Part shown: positions 54,001 to 61,729 of the stretch, piece by piece
How positions within the stretch are numbered: position 1 is the stretch's first letter
How the letters are laid out: each line of letters starts with the position of its first letter
Assembly (NCBI RefSeq): GCF_029868385.1
Contig: NZ_JARWNX010000064.1
Location: forward strand, 310,001-374,000
Direction: 5' to 3'
Length of the DNA stretch: 64,000 bases
From: Nocardia cyriacigeorgica
GTDB lineage: Bacteria > Actinomycetota > Actinomycetes > Mycobacteriales > Mycobacteriaceae
Position numbers and translations under genes: made by a program
The notes under the pieces: generated by a model
What the model was told of the DNA's origin: nothing
Database searches by the model: none
Seen by the model: only the letters and a program-made list of their open reading frames with translations

Positions 54001-56678
54001 TGGGCGGACGCACCGAAATCCGGCTGATCGCGCACCGCCGGGGTCAGCAGTGGATGCGGGCCGATTTCCAGCACCGTCGTCATCCCGGTCTCCGCGGCGC
54101 CGTCCAGTGCCCGCGCGAGTTCGACTGTGCCCCTGACATTATCGAGCCAGTACTGCGCGCCCATGGCGTCGGAGGTGATCACGTGTCCCGCGTACGCGGT
54201 GGAATGCACCGGCGTATGCGGGACGCGCGCGACGATATCCTTGATGGCCGCGCCGAACTCCGGCAGCACCGCCTCGACCTGCGGACTGTGCGCGGCGAAC
54301 TCGACCGCGACCCGCCGCGCGAAGATCCCGCGCCGCCGGGCCCGCCGCACCACGGTGTCCACCGCACGCAGCTCCCCCGACACCACCACCGACCGCGGCC
54401 CGTTGATCGCCGCGATCCCCACCGAGGCGCGCAGCGGCTCCACCATCAGCGCCACCTGCTCCGCCTCGGCCTCCAGTACCGCCATCGCACCGCGACCGTC
54501 CAGCCGGGCGAGCGCCCGGCTGCGCGCGACCACCACCCTGGCCGCATCGTCCAGCGTCAACGCCCCGCTCACCGCGGCGGCCGCCACTTCACCGAGGCTG
54601 TGTCCGGCCACCGCGTCGGGCCGCACGCCGAGCGCGGTGAGCAGTTCGGCCATCGCGATCTGATAGGCGAACAGTGCGGGCTGTACGAAGTCCGTTGCGC
54701 TCCGGTCGGTTCCGTCTCCGCCGAACCCGCGGCGCGGTGTCCACACCCGTGGCCCGCCCGCTTCCGCGACGGCATCGGCAGCGGCGGTGAGGGCCTGCGC
54801 GAACACCGGATAGCGCGCGGCGAGCACCCGCCCCATCCGCGCATGCTGCCCACCCTGGCCGGAGAACAGGAACAGCAGTCCGCCGGGGCGTCTGCGTGTG
54901 GTCGGGCCGATCACCCGCGGATCGGACGCACCCGCCGCCAAAGCCCGCAGCCGCGTCACGGCGTCCTCGCGGCCATCGGCGAGCACCGCCGCCCGTGCGG
55001 ATTCACCGATGCGTCGGGCCGATCCAGTGGCCAAGGTGGGCAAGGAAATCCGGTCCGCGCGAAGGTTCGCGGTCGGTGCGGTCCACCCGACCCTGGGCCC
55101 GGTCGCTGGGTGTGGATTGCTCGACCGGGGCGAATGCGCTGGATCGCCGACCTCGGACAAGGGCTCGAACGGAGGCGACAGCTCTCCCGCGCTCGATACG
55201 GGATCGGCCATATCGCGACCCGACTCGATATCGAACTTCTCGATCTCACCAGCTGGCCGCGGACTGTCCCCATGGCTGAACCAGTCACCGGGAGTATCCG
55301 GTTCGCTGACATCGAAGCTCGCCGGATCGACCATCCGCGCCATCAGCAGCGCCGCTTCTCGCAGATCGTCCGCATCACGCCCCGTCAACGGAATGAGAAA
55401 TGGTGGATCCAACTCTCGGACCGCCACCCGCGCCGCCGCGCCGCGCAGCGCGACGTGCGCGTTGGTTCCGCCGAAACCGAACGAGCTGACCCCGGCGTAC
55501 CGCTCGGTGACCGGTACGCCACCCCAATCGATCGGCACGTCCGGTACCCGCAGCCCACGTTCCTCGAGGCGCAGCAGGGAGCTGGGCGACACGAAATTCG
55601 CGGTGGGCGGGATGGTTCCGTGATGTACCGCCAGCGCCGCCTTGATCAGCCCGCAGACACCGGCCGCCGCCTCCAGATGCCCGACACCGGACTTCAACGA
55701 ACCGATCCACGTGGTGCGATCGGCCTTGCCGCGCACTTCGGCCAGGGCGCCGATCTCGACCGCGTCACCCAGAGCGGTCCCGGTGCCGTGGCATTCGAGA
55801 TAGCCCATGACGTCGGGGGTGGTGCCCGCCCGCGACCACGCAGCCCGGATGACCTCGCGCTGCGCCCGCCCGTTCGGCGCGTACAACCCGTTGGACCGCC
55901 CATCGGAACCGACGGCGGAGCCGGCGATCTCGGCGTAGACGCGGTTCCCCTCGCGCATCGCGTCGGCACTGCGTTGCAGCACGACGACGGCGCACCCCTC
56001 ACCGCGAACGTACCCGTCGGCGGCCGTATCGAACGGTGCGCAGCGGCCCTCGGGGGAGAGGAACCCGGCCTCGGCCAGATAATCGGTGGTATGCGGCAGC
56101 AGTGTCAGATTCACGCCGCCGACCACCGCGAACGGCACCGCGGGATCGGCGAGCATCCGCACCGCGAGGTCCACCGCGACCAGCGATGACGAACAGGCCG
56201 TATCGATCACCATGCTCGGCCCGCGCAGGTCGAGCACATAGGACAGCCGATTGGCGATGATGCTCGCCGCCGAACCGGTCACCGCGTACGGCGGATCGTA
56301 TCCGCCGCGTCCGAGCACCATCCCGCCGTGCTCGAATCCGCAGGCACCGACGACCACCGCCGCGGCCGAACCCGCTGCGCGATAACCGATCCCCGCATCA
56401 TCGAGCGCCTCGACCGCCACCTCCAGCATGATCCGCTGCTGCGGATCCATCAGTGCGGCCTCCCGGCCGGAGATGCCGAACCATTCGTTGTCGAACCGGT
56501 CGATATGTGGCAGATAGCCGCCGCGTCGATGCCCCGCCCGGCCCTCCGGTGGCATCCCGGTGGCGTCGCGGCCGTCGAGCAACAGTCGCCAGAGTTCTTC
56601 GGCGCCATCGGCTCCGGGCAGTCGGCAGCCGATTCCGATGACCGATATCGGCGGCGAGGTGGAATGGGATGCGGTCAT
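51039..56678 (-). CDS. Type I modular polyketide synthase, KS-AT-DH-KR-ACP
   Basis: 1879 residues from ATG 56678 (ATGA overlap with the ACP stop). KS about 10-430: Cys160 region TACSSSL, then HGTGTAL and GVGHLEAAAG. AT about 570-880: GHSLGEVAAA (Ser near 692), VEFAAHSPQVE (closer to the methylmalonyl YASH than to the malonyl HAFH pattern, but ambiguous). DH about 950-1220: HVVDGVPLVP (His near 957) and DGCLQLL. KR about 1500-1720: VVSGGLGALG, SSATGAFG, and Tyr in QAAYACAN. ACP about 1790-1870: GLTSLLAVEM. No ER, TE or reductase domain. It would extend the FAAL-supplied acyl chain once and leave an alpha,beta-double bond. Confidence 0.94.
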   Translation of the reverse strand: MTASHSTSPPISVIGIGCRLPGADGAEELWRLLLDGRDATGMPPEGRAGHRRGGYLPHIDRFDNEWFGISGREAALMDPQQRIMLEVAVEALDDAGIGYRAAGSAAAVVVGACGFEHGGMVLGRGGYDPPYAVTGSAASIIANRLSYVLDLRGPSMVIDTACSSSLVAVDLAVRMLADPAVPFAVVGGVNLTLLPHTTDYLAEAGFLSPEGRCAPFDTAADGYVRGEGCAVVVLQRSADAMREGNRVYAEIAGSAVGSDGRSNGLYAPNGRAQREVIRAAWSRAGTTPDVMGYLECHGTGTALGDAVEIGALAEVRGKADRTTWIGSLKSGVGHLEAAAGVCGLIKAALAVHHGTIPPTANFVSPSSLLRLEERGLRVPDVPIDWGGVPVTERYAGVSSFGFGGTNAHVALRGAAARVAVRELDPPFLIPLTGRDADDLREAALLMARMVDPASFDVSEPDTPGDWFSHGDSPRPAGEIEKFDIESGRDMADPVSSAGELSPPFEPLSEVGDPAHSPRSSNPHPATGPRVGWTAPTANLRADRISLPTLATGSARRIGESARAAVLADGREDAVTRLRALAAGASDPRVIGPTTRRRPGGLLFLFSGQGGQHARMGRVLAARYPVFAQALTAAADAVAEAGGPRVWTPRRGFGGDGTDRSATDFVQPALFAYQIAMAELLTALGVRPDAVAGHSLGEVAAAAVSGALTLDDAARVVVARSRALARLDGRGAMAVLEAEAEQVALMVEPLRASVGIAAINGPRSVVVSGELRAVDTVVRRARRRGIFARRVAVEFAAHSPQVEAVLPEFGAAIKDIVARVPHTPVHSTAYAGHVITSDAMGAQYWLDNVRGTVELARALDGAAETGMTTVLEIGPHPLLTPAVRDQPDFGASAHPATTREDEATGLLTCLAQLYLEGRSVDWSTQGRFDGVPRRQWRRRRFPLVTGAAPVRADDLGEHVVDGVPLVPAAYWLRRFIQLARESGRSTITEVVVHQPLAADATAEVVYRRESASVRAEAPGAGTLAKARLTDDPTPGDIIAWMRVVDANRAGRSGLRVIAPTAFYAALRERGLEYGPAFRPLRAIAGGRERAIGAFTAADIEHTATIDGCLQLLAALEHTALPADATPLPIAIGSAWLSPAPDCRIHEAHALLRTRTTSGLIGDVIATDQHGAPALALTGVQIRFTRPSHEPAGRPAIPGTRAHAPALSSGDHARASAGHASDIPADLDFDPWQPIPPIAVDGRTKHPTGFRPGPQSDRPADRAIHALSRGIGQSPTRTGHLSIGSADHTAPEHGGTPNIWWREVWEPLSLTSVEPRRSRDPVADLRRTLVVGESDAAVRLTRVLDRLLPSERVAREVDAAGPIVDAVLAGRTAAARTAVVVVWPTDGAEPVASGAGAVVDRIGRVLDLVRRVVRSPAAASLTMVLPVPRPGHERGAELSAAGGVAGLLRSVQLESGRTLRLVWADEAADPETLARFITDPSPRVPTEVRLMADGAAIRRFVAADPQPLPATIDPHGTYVVSGGLGALGSVAVRWLLDGGARDVVVPTRAPRPVPPLLDGLEDRIVVVRCDTADRTDLDHALRDIRECGSTIRGVVHAAGALEDALIEDVTTAQLDRMFAPKLAAATNLIELTATDPTDFVLLFSSATGAFGAPGQAAYACANAAMDTLAHCYPRRRITSIGWGLWDSGLSEGAGGAQHLRLAGIVPFDGARGAELLQEAIGHQAPHLVAMDYRPTADRSPVAIRLAQLLGPRPDLESPLTPGSLPAADQRKASGARPKSHGYEPLARRLAPHAYRVEEPEPLIPLIRRVLATTLRIAFEHVDTTADFNDLGLTSLLAVEMRRALEQELNIRIATAELFRHPTVETLAAALAERIEPADRIS

Positions 56679-56947
56679 CGCATGAGGGAGTCGACCAGTT
56701 GTTCGATATCGGGATGGTCGTACAGTGCGGTGACCGGCACCTCGACGCCGAACGCGTCTTCCAGATGCGCGCTCAACCGGGCCAGTTGCGCGGAACTCAG
56801 ACCGAGGTCGGCGAACGGGGCGGTGGTGCTGATCCGCGACCGGTCGACAGCGAGTATGTCGGCGATGACGGCGACAGCGGTACCGGTCAGTGCGGTGCGG
56901 CGAAGCGGACGGCGAAGAGGTTGGCCACCTTGCTGATTCGCCCGCAT
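56675..56947 (-). CDS. Stand-alone acyl carrier protein
   Basis: 90 residues from ATG 56947 (GGAGGGAGG upstream). One ACP domain: VAVIADILAVDRSRISTTAPFADLGLSSAQLARLSAHLEDAFGVEVP; the second Ser of DLGLSS region (in place of DSL) is the phosphopantetheine site. A basic N-terminal segment of about 20 residues precedes it. Its stop overlaps the PKS start by 4 bases. It is first in the ACP-PKS-FAAL operon and is the natural acceptor for the FAAL's acyl group before transfer to the KS. Confidence 0.9.
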   Translation of the reverse strand: MRANQQGGQPLRRPLRRTALTGTAVAVIADILAVDRSRISTTAPFADLGLSSAQLARLSAHLEDAFGVEVPVTALYDHPDIEQLVDSLMR

Positions 56948-57087
56948 CCGTCCTCCCTCCCCGACTCATGTATCGGCGGCCGCTATCGCGGCTGGTACCC
57001 ACGCGATTATGCCGGAGAATCCGGTGTCGGCAAGGTGCGATCCGTGCTGTCCGCGCGCCCTTTCGCCGACACGCCGGAAGGTCTACC

Positions 57088-58056
57088 GTGACAGCCGTGG
57101 CCGATATCCGCGAAGGGCGAATTCCGACCGTACCGACCCTGCTGCGCTGCTGTGCCGCGCTGGCCGCGACGCCGCCTCGGCTGCTGCGTCCGCGCCGCCC
57201 GGATCCGGCCTTGCTGGCGAGTATCGAGCAGGCGCCGCTACCCCCGGATCGGGTGCGCGTCGGGCTACGGGTGATCCCGCAGGCGACGTTGGCCGCGCCC
57301 GCCACCATCGTCGCCGAAGGGGTGCGCAGCCTGCGTGAACTCCCGATGGCGATGGGGTCGTATCTGGTGGAACATCCCAGCGCCCGTTTCCTGGTCGATC
57401 CGGCGCTGTGCGCCGACCCGCACAGTCGCGTGCTACCCGGTCTGCCGTTCCCCATCCCGATGCTGGTGGCCCCCGATAAGCCGGTGCTCGGCCTGTCCGA
57501 CGCCCTGGCCGCCCGCGATATCGCCGTCGCCGATATCGATTTCGTACTGCCGACCCATCTGCATTGGGATCACGTCTCCGGGCTGCTCGAACTCCCGGCT
57601 TCGGTCGAGATCAAGTTGCCCGCGGCGGAATTGGATTGGGCGACCACCGGCCCACACGCGCCCATGTCGGTGGTGCGGGCGACGCTCGACAACCGCCCGT
57701 GCGCCCCGTTCGAACTCGACGGTCCACCGGTACTGACCTTCCACCGCAGCAAGGACCTCTTCGGCGACGGATCGGTGGTGCTGGTCGATCTGGCGGGCCA
57801 CACCCCCGGCAGCATCGGTGTGCTGCTGGCCGTCGACGACGGCTCCCGCGTCCTGCTGGCCGGTGACGCCGTCTGGAACAAGCTCCAGATCGAGCTGATC
57901 CGCGAAAAGGCGCCCATGCCCGGCCTGCTCTTCGACGCCGATCGCGACGCCACCTTCGCCACCATCCACCGCCTACACGCCCTCCCCGACGGCATCGAAG
58001 TCGTCGCCGCCCACGACCACGACGCGGTCATGGCGCTGGCGGCCCGCCACCACTGA
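57088..58056 (+). CDS. Metallo-beta-lactamase-fold hydrolase
   Basis: 322 residues from GTG 57088 (GGAAGG 6 bases upstream; longer frames are unsupported). The metal-binding signature THLHWDHVSG (HxHxDH, about residues 153-162) is followed by His in GHTPGSIG, Asp in LLAGDAVW and His in AAHDHDAV. Before the domain lie about 80 residues, including PRLLRPRRPDPALLAS. The enzyme class includes lactonases, thioesterases and glyoxalases. Its divergent position (140 bases) to the ACP-PKS-FAAL operon makes a role in product release or modification attractive, but this is unproven. Confidence 0.86.
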   Translation: MTAVADIREGRIPTVPTLLRCCAALAATPPRLLRPRRPDPALLASIEQAPLPPDRVRVGLRVIPQATLAAPATIVAEGVRSLRELPMAMGSYLVEHPSARFLVDPALCADPHSRVLPGLPFPIPMLVAPDKPVLGLSDALAARDIAVADIDFVLPTHLHWDHVSGLLELPASVEIKLPAAELDWATTGPHAPMSVVRATLDNRPCAPFELDGPPVLTFHRSKDLFGDGSVVLVDLAGHTPGSIGVLLAVDDGSRVLLAGDAVWNKLQIELIREKAPMPGLLFDADRDATFATIHRLHALPDGIEVVAAHDHDAVMALAARHH

Positions 58057-58073
58057 GTCCCGCCGCCGACCGA

Positions 58074-59675
58074 TCAGTCTCCGGCCATCGCTGCGGGCGT
58101 CGCGGTGCTCGGTGAGCCGTGCCCGCGTGCCTCGCCGAACCACCGTCGAAGCGCCGACCGCAGACCGTCCGAGTACTCGGCAGACGCTTCGGCCGGCGAA
58201 CAAGCCCACGCGACATACGAATCCGGCCGCACCAGCAGCACATCGGGTAGATCGCCCTTTGCATCGACTCGTCCGGTGACGACATCCACCCGATCGCCCC
58301 ACCCCGCGGCCACCTCTCGACCCGCCGTCCCATCGCCCGAATCCAGCAGTAGTGGACGGCCGTTGCGAACCAACTCGGCCAGCCGCACAGTCCGCTCCCG
58401 CAGGTGAACGAGCAGATCGGGTGCGAAGTACCCGACCAGCGGATGCGGATCATCGATACCCATGTCATAGCGCGTATCGGTGCCCGCGATCAGGTCGGCC
58501 AGTCTGCGCACCGTCGATTCGTCGGTCAGCAGTTCGCCGACGACCTCCCGCAGTGCGGTGGTATCGCTGCCAGGCGCCACCAACGCCGACTGCGCCTGCG
58601 CCGAAATGATGGTGCGCTCGGCGACCTTCCTGCGTTCGCGGTCGTAGCTGTCCAACAGGTGTTCCGGCGCCCGGCCGTCCAGCGCTGCCGCCAGCTTCCA
58701 GCCCAGATTGATCGAATCCTGGAGTCCGACATTGAGTCCAGGCCCACCCATCACCGAGAAGACGTGCGCGGCATCGCCGACGAGGAATACCCGCCGGTCG
58801 CGGAACCGATCGGCCATCCTGGTGTTTCCGCCGACCAGCCGCCGCAGCAGATGCGGTCCATCGCCGGTGGGTGGGGTCAGCGGGATATCGACACCGAGCA
58901 CGCGGGCGATGCTGGCCTGCATCTCATCGAATGTCATGGGCTCGTCGGTCTCGGGCTGATCCTGTTCGCTGGTGCTGATGAGCGGCGGATGCCCAGGGAA
59001 CGGAGCGTAGGCGAAGCCGCCGCTGTCGGTGCGGATCGGCAGAAATGGTCGGATCACACCGGAGCCGGGGATGCGTAGACCCCCGGTGGCCGGGTCGACC
59101 CACTCGGGCGGCACCGTCGCGTGCACGGTGCGCGCGGTGGTCCGGTCGTAGCTGACACCGGGGAAGTCGATGCCGGAAAGCTTGCGGATCGCACTGTGCG
59201 CACCGTCCGCACCGACCAGATATCTGGCCCGGATCTGTTCGCGTTCGTCGCCGTCGGCGACCTCGACGGTGACATGGTCCTCATCCTGGGTGAGACCGAC
59301 GACCTCCGAACCACGTCGGATCTCGACGCCGAGTTCATGGGCGCGTTCGCTCAGCGCCGCCACCAGTCGAGCCTGCGGTACCGGCAGGTTGTACACCGGG
59401 CTGTGCGCGAGCAGACCGAGGTTCAAGGGCATCGCCGCGAACATGAAGTACGCCGAATTCGGCTGTGGGGCGGCGCTGTCTCCGCTGATGGCGGAGTACA
59501 GCCCGCGGCGGTCGAGCATCGGGACCACCTGTCCGACCAGACCGTTCGCCTTGGGTTCGACGCTCGGTTCGGCGAGCCGTTCCAGCACGATCGGCCGGAT
59601 ACCGGCCAGGCTCAGCTCGCAGGCCAGCATCAGCCCGGTCGGGCCCGCGCCTGCGATGACGATATCGGTGATCAA
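58074..59675 (-). CDS. FAD-dependent aromatic monooxygenase (class A)
   Basis: 533 residues from TTG 59675, chosen because GGAG lies 6 bases upstream and the FAD motif starts at residue 3; no other start gives a good site. Motifs: GAGPTGLMLACELSLAG (GxGxxG), YLVGADGAHSAIRKLSG (DG motif), and RVFLVGDAAHVFSVMGGPGLNVG (GD motif). The C-terminal thioredoxin-like part (YFAPDLLVHLRERTVRLAELV...) is typical of tetracycline/rifampicin-type and PheA/TfdB-like hydroxylases. The substrate is unknown; polyketide tailoring or drug inactivation are both possible. 22 bases after the TetR stop. Confidence 0.9.
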   Translation of the reverse strand: MITDIVIAGAGPTGLMLACELSLAGIRPIVLERLAEPSVEPKANGLVGQVVPMLDRRGLYSAISGDSAAPQPNSAYFMFAAMPLNLGLLAHSPVYNLPVPQARLVAALSERAHELGVEIRRGSEVVGLTQDEDHVTVEVADGDEREQIRARYLVGADGAHSAIRKLSGIDFPGVSYDRTTARTVHATVPPEWVDPATGGLRIPGSGVIRPFLPIRTDSGGFAYAPFPGHPPLISTSEQDQPETDEPMTFDEMQASIARVLGVDIPLTPPTGDGPHLLRRLVGGNTRMADRFRDRRVFLVGDAAHVFSVMGGPGLNVGLQDSINLGWKLAAALDGRAPEHLLDSYDRERRKVAERTIISAQAQSALVAPGSDTTALREVVGELLTDESTVRRLADLIAGTDTRYDMGIDDPHPLVGYFAPDLLVHLRERTVRLAELVRNGRPLLLDSGDGTAGREVAAGWGDRVDVVTGRVDAKGDLPDVLLVRPDSYVAWACSPAEASAEYSDGLRSALRRWFGEARGHGSPSTATPAAMAGD

Positions 59676-59697
59676 AAGGTTCTCCTCATGGCGGCGC

Positions 59698-60312
59698 TCA
59701 TGGCACGGGGAATCCGGCGGCCAGCCGGTCGAAGGCCTCGCGTAGCAGCGGTCCGACCGGTCGCGGCGGGTCGGACCGCTGACTGTGGTCGACGGCGACG
59801 GTGCACGCCGCGCCGACCATCGCGGCCACGAGATCCGGGTACAGATCGTGGTCCGGGTCGGTGTCGGTGCGTTCGGCGATGACGATGGCGAGTTCGCGCT
59901 GGGCGATGGCGCCCGCCTCGAGGACCGCGCGCTGCACGGCAGGTTCGGCCAGCATGGTGCGCACGCCGGCGACCCAGCGGGCATCGGCGTGCGAGGCGTC
60001 GAACATGTCGTGGCCCAACGCGAATCGGTCCTGCACCGCGGCGGAGATGGCCTCCCACAGTGGTTCGCTCGCGGGCCGCTCGCGCAGTTCCTCGGCGATC
60101 TGGCGCATTCGCTCGAGATGTCGGGAGGCGATGGCCTCGGCCTTGTTGGCGAAGTAATTGCGGAAGGTGCGCACCGAGACCCCAGCGGATTCGGCGATGT
60201 CTTCCACCGTCACCTCGGCCCAGCCGCGTTCGGCACACAGGGAGATGGCGGCGTGGCTCAAGGTGAGGCGGGTTTCTCGTTTCTTGCGTTCACGCAGGCC
60301 CGGTTTCGGCAT
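59698..60312 (-). CDS. TetR family transcriptional regulator
   Basis: 204 residues from ATG 60312 (a 12-codon in-frame extension would run through the operator). The N-terminal HTH (about residues 12-58: RKKRETRLTLSHAAISLCAERGWAEVTVEDIAESAGVSVRTFRNYFANKAEAI) is canonical TetR. The C-terminal ligand domain (about 80-200) resembles actinobacterial members acting on lipophilic compounds. A perfect double palindrome sits 20-54 bases upstream, so it very likely represses its own transcript and the monooxygenase gene behind it. Confidence 0.93.
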   Translation of the reverse strand: MPKPGLRERKKRETRLTLSHAAISLCAERGWAEVTVEDIAESAGVSVRTFRNYFANKAEAIASRHLERMRQIAEELRERPASEPLWEAISAAVQDRFALGHDMFDASHADARWVAGVRTMLAEPAVQRAVLEAGAIAQRELAIVIAERTDTDPDHDLYPDLVAAMVGAACTVAVDHSQRSDPPRPVGPLLREAFDRLAAGFPVP

Positions 60313-60332
60313 GCCGCCAACCCTAGATAAAA

Positions 60333-60366
60333 ATTGCCTAATAGGCAATATTGCCTATTAGGCAAT
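60333..60366. promoter_or_regulatory. Tandem perfect palindromes: TetR operator
   Basis: Two adjoining 17-bp palindromes: ATTGCCTA-A-TAGGCAAT (60333-60349) and ATTGCCTA-T-TAGGCAAT (60350-60366). The arms are identical, and the whole 34-bp block is itself palindromic. It lies right upstream of the TetR start, where the promoter should be. Two dimers could bind side by side. Confidence 0.88.
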
Positions 60367-60417
60367 GAAGGCCGGGCCCGCGTTGGTCCGCCGGGCGGCG
60401 GGACTCGATCCGGCGAA

Positions 60418-61395
60418 TCAGCCCACGACGACGGTTTCCGCCAGCCGTGCGGTGATCAGGTCCTCGGCCTCGCCGACCATGCGCTCGATGAGTTCGGCAC
60501 AGGTGGGGATGTCGTGGATCAGGCCCTGGCACAGGCCGACCGACCAGATGCCCGCATCCAGATCGCCCTCGTCGAAGACGCGGCGGCCACGCGCGCCGGC
60601 GACGAGATCGCGGACATCCTCGAAGGTGCCGCCCGCCTTTTCGATCTCGACCACCTTGCGGCTGATCTCGTTATCGGCCACGCGGGCGGTATTGCGCATG
60701 GTGCGGAAGATGAGCTGGGTGTCGCGCTCACTGCCCGCGACGATCCGCTCCTTGACCTTGTGGTCGATGCACGACTCCTGGGTGCACAGGAAACGGGTGC
60801 CCATATTGACCCCGTCCGCGCCGAGCGCCAGCGCGGCGACCAGGCCGCGGGCGTCGGCGATACCGCCGGAGGCGATCATCGGGATGCTCAGTTCTCGCGC
60901 GGCGGCCGGGATCAGCACCAGGCCGGGGACATCGTCCTCGCCAGGGTGACCGGCGCATTCGAACCCATCGATGCTGACGCCGTCCACGCCGATCCGTTCG
61001 GCCTTGAGTGCGTGCCGCACGCTGGTGCACTTGTGCAGCACCTTGATGCCCGCGTCCCGGTAGTACGGCAGGAATGGTTCCGGGTTGCTGCCCGCGGTTT
61101 CCACGATGGTGATGCCGCTGTCGATGATCGCCTGTACGTATTCGGCGTACGGGGGCGGGTTGATCGAGGGCAGGATGGTCACGTTGACGCCGAACGGTTT
61201 ATCGGTCAGCTCCCTGGTGCGCGCGATCTCGCGGCGCAGATCCTCGGGCGTCGGTTGGGTGAGCGCGGTGATGAAGCCGAGCCCGCCCGCATTGGCGACG
61301 GCCGCCACCAGTTCGGCGCGACCGACCCACATCATGCCGCCCTGCACGATCGGATGTTCCACGCCGAAGGTCTCGGTGAACCTGGTCCGCAGCAT
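60418..61395 (-). CDS. Nitronate monooxygenase (NPD family)
   Basis: 325 residues from ATG 61395 (AGAGGAG upstream; a 90-codon extension is unsupported). FMN barrel motifs: PIVQGGMMWVGRAELVAAVANAGGLGFITALTQPTPEDLRREI at the N-terminus, INPPPYAEYVQ, HKCTSVRHALKAE, GFECAGHPGEDDVPGLVLIP (His as the proposed base), MIASGGIADARGLVAALALGADGVNMGTRF. It oxidises alkyl nitronates such as propionate-3-nitronate. Related proteins in actinobacteria are also enoyl reductase-like. Divergent from fadD5-like with 334 bases between. Confidence 0.9.
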   Translation of the reverse strand: MLRTRFTETFGVEHPIVQGGMMWVGRAELVAAVANAGGLGFITALTQPTPEDLRREIARTRELTDKPFGVNVTILPSINPPPYAEYVQAIIDSGITIVETAGSNPEPFLPYYRDAGIKVLHKCTSVRHALKAERIGVDGVSIDGFECAGHPGEDDVPGLVLIPAAARELSIPMIASGGIADARGLVAALALGADGVNMGTRFLCTQESCIDHKVKERIVAGSERDTQLIFRTMRNTARVADNEISRKVVEIEKAGGTFEDVRDLVAGARGRRVFDEGDLDAGIWSVGLCQGLIHDIPTCAELIERMVGEAEDLITARLAETVVVG

Positions 61396-61630
61396 TGCGC
61401 TTCTCCTCTGCTCATCGCGGGCGCACCCGCTCTCGGGGGAGATCGTGGCATGTGAATCATGCTCACGACAAGATGGAAGTGAGTCGTGATTCGCATGCGA
61501 ACTCGATATCGCTGGTTGCTTCGACCGGCTTGTCGAGTCGGATAAACGCCGATCTAGCTGGAGATTTGTTGCGCGGCTCCCCGCTGGCTCCGGAAGTGGA
61601 GGATTAACGCAGAATCGGCCCCGCGAATCC

Positions 61631-61659
61631 TTGTTGAGAGGTAAGTTACTTGTTATTCT
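61631..61659 (+). promoter_or_regulatory. Candidate housekeeping promoter with palindrome in the spacer
   Basis: TTGTTG (61631-61636), 17-base spacer, TATTCT (61654-61659), upstream of the FadD5-like gene. A 9-bp palindrome GTAAGTTAC lies in the spacer at 61641-61649, a typical place for a repressor site. The start codon follows 71 bases later. Confidence 0.5.
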
Positions 61660-61729
61660 TCGCACAGGTTGAGCCCGTCACCACCGTCGGACGCTCCGAC
61701 GGCCACCGTGCGGGAGAGGAGTGCCTGGG

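Noticed and set aside
53703..56189. 828-codon plus-strand open frame opposite the PKS
   Set aside because: Arg/His/Gln-rich antisense of KS-AT-DH coding sequence; no recognisable domain. The same holds for the 588-codon frame at 51507-53273.
56679..57455. N-terminal extension of the PKS frame by 259 codons
   Set aside because: It would run through the ACP gene in another frame and through the divergent promoter; the ATGA overlap at 56678 and the KS start fix the true N-terminus.
59676..59984. Upstream extension of the monooxygenase frame to an ATG
   Set aside because: It overlaps the tetR gene in another frame and lacks protein-like character; TTG 59675 has the ribosome binding site and the FAD motif follows directly.
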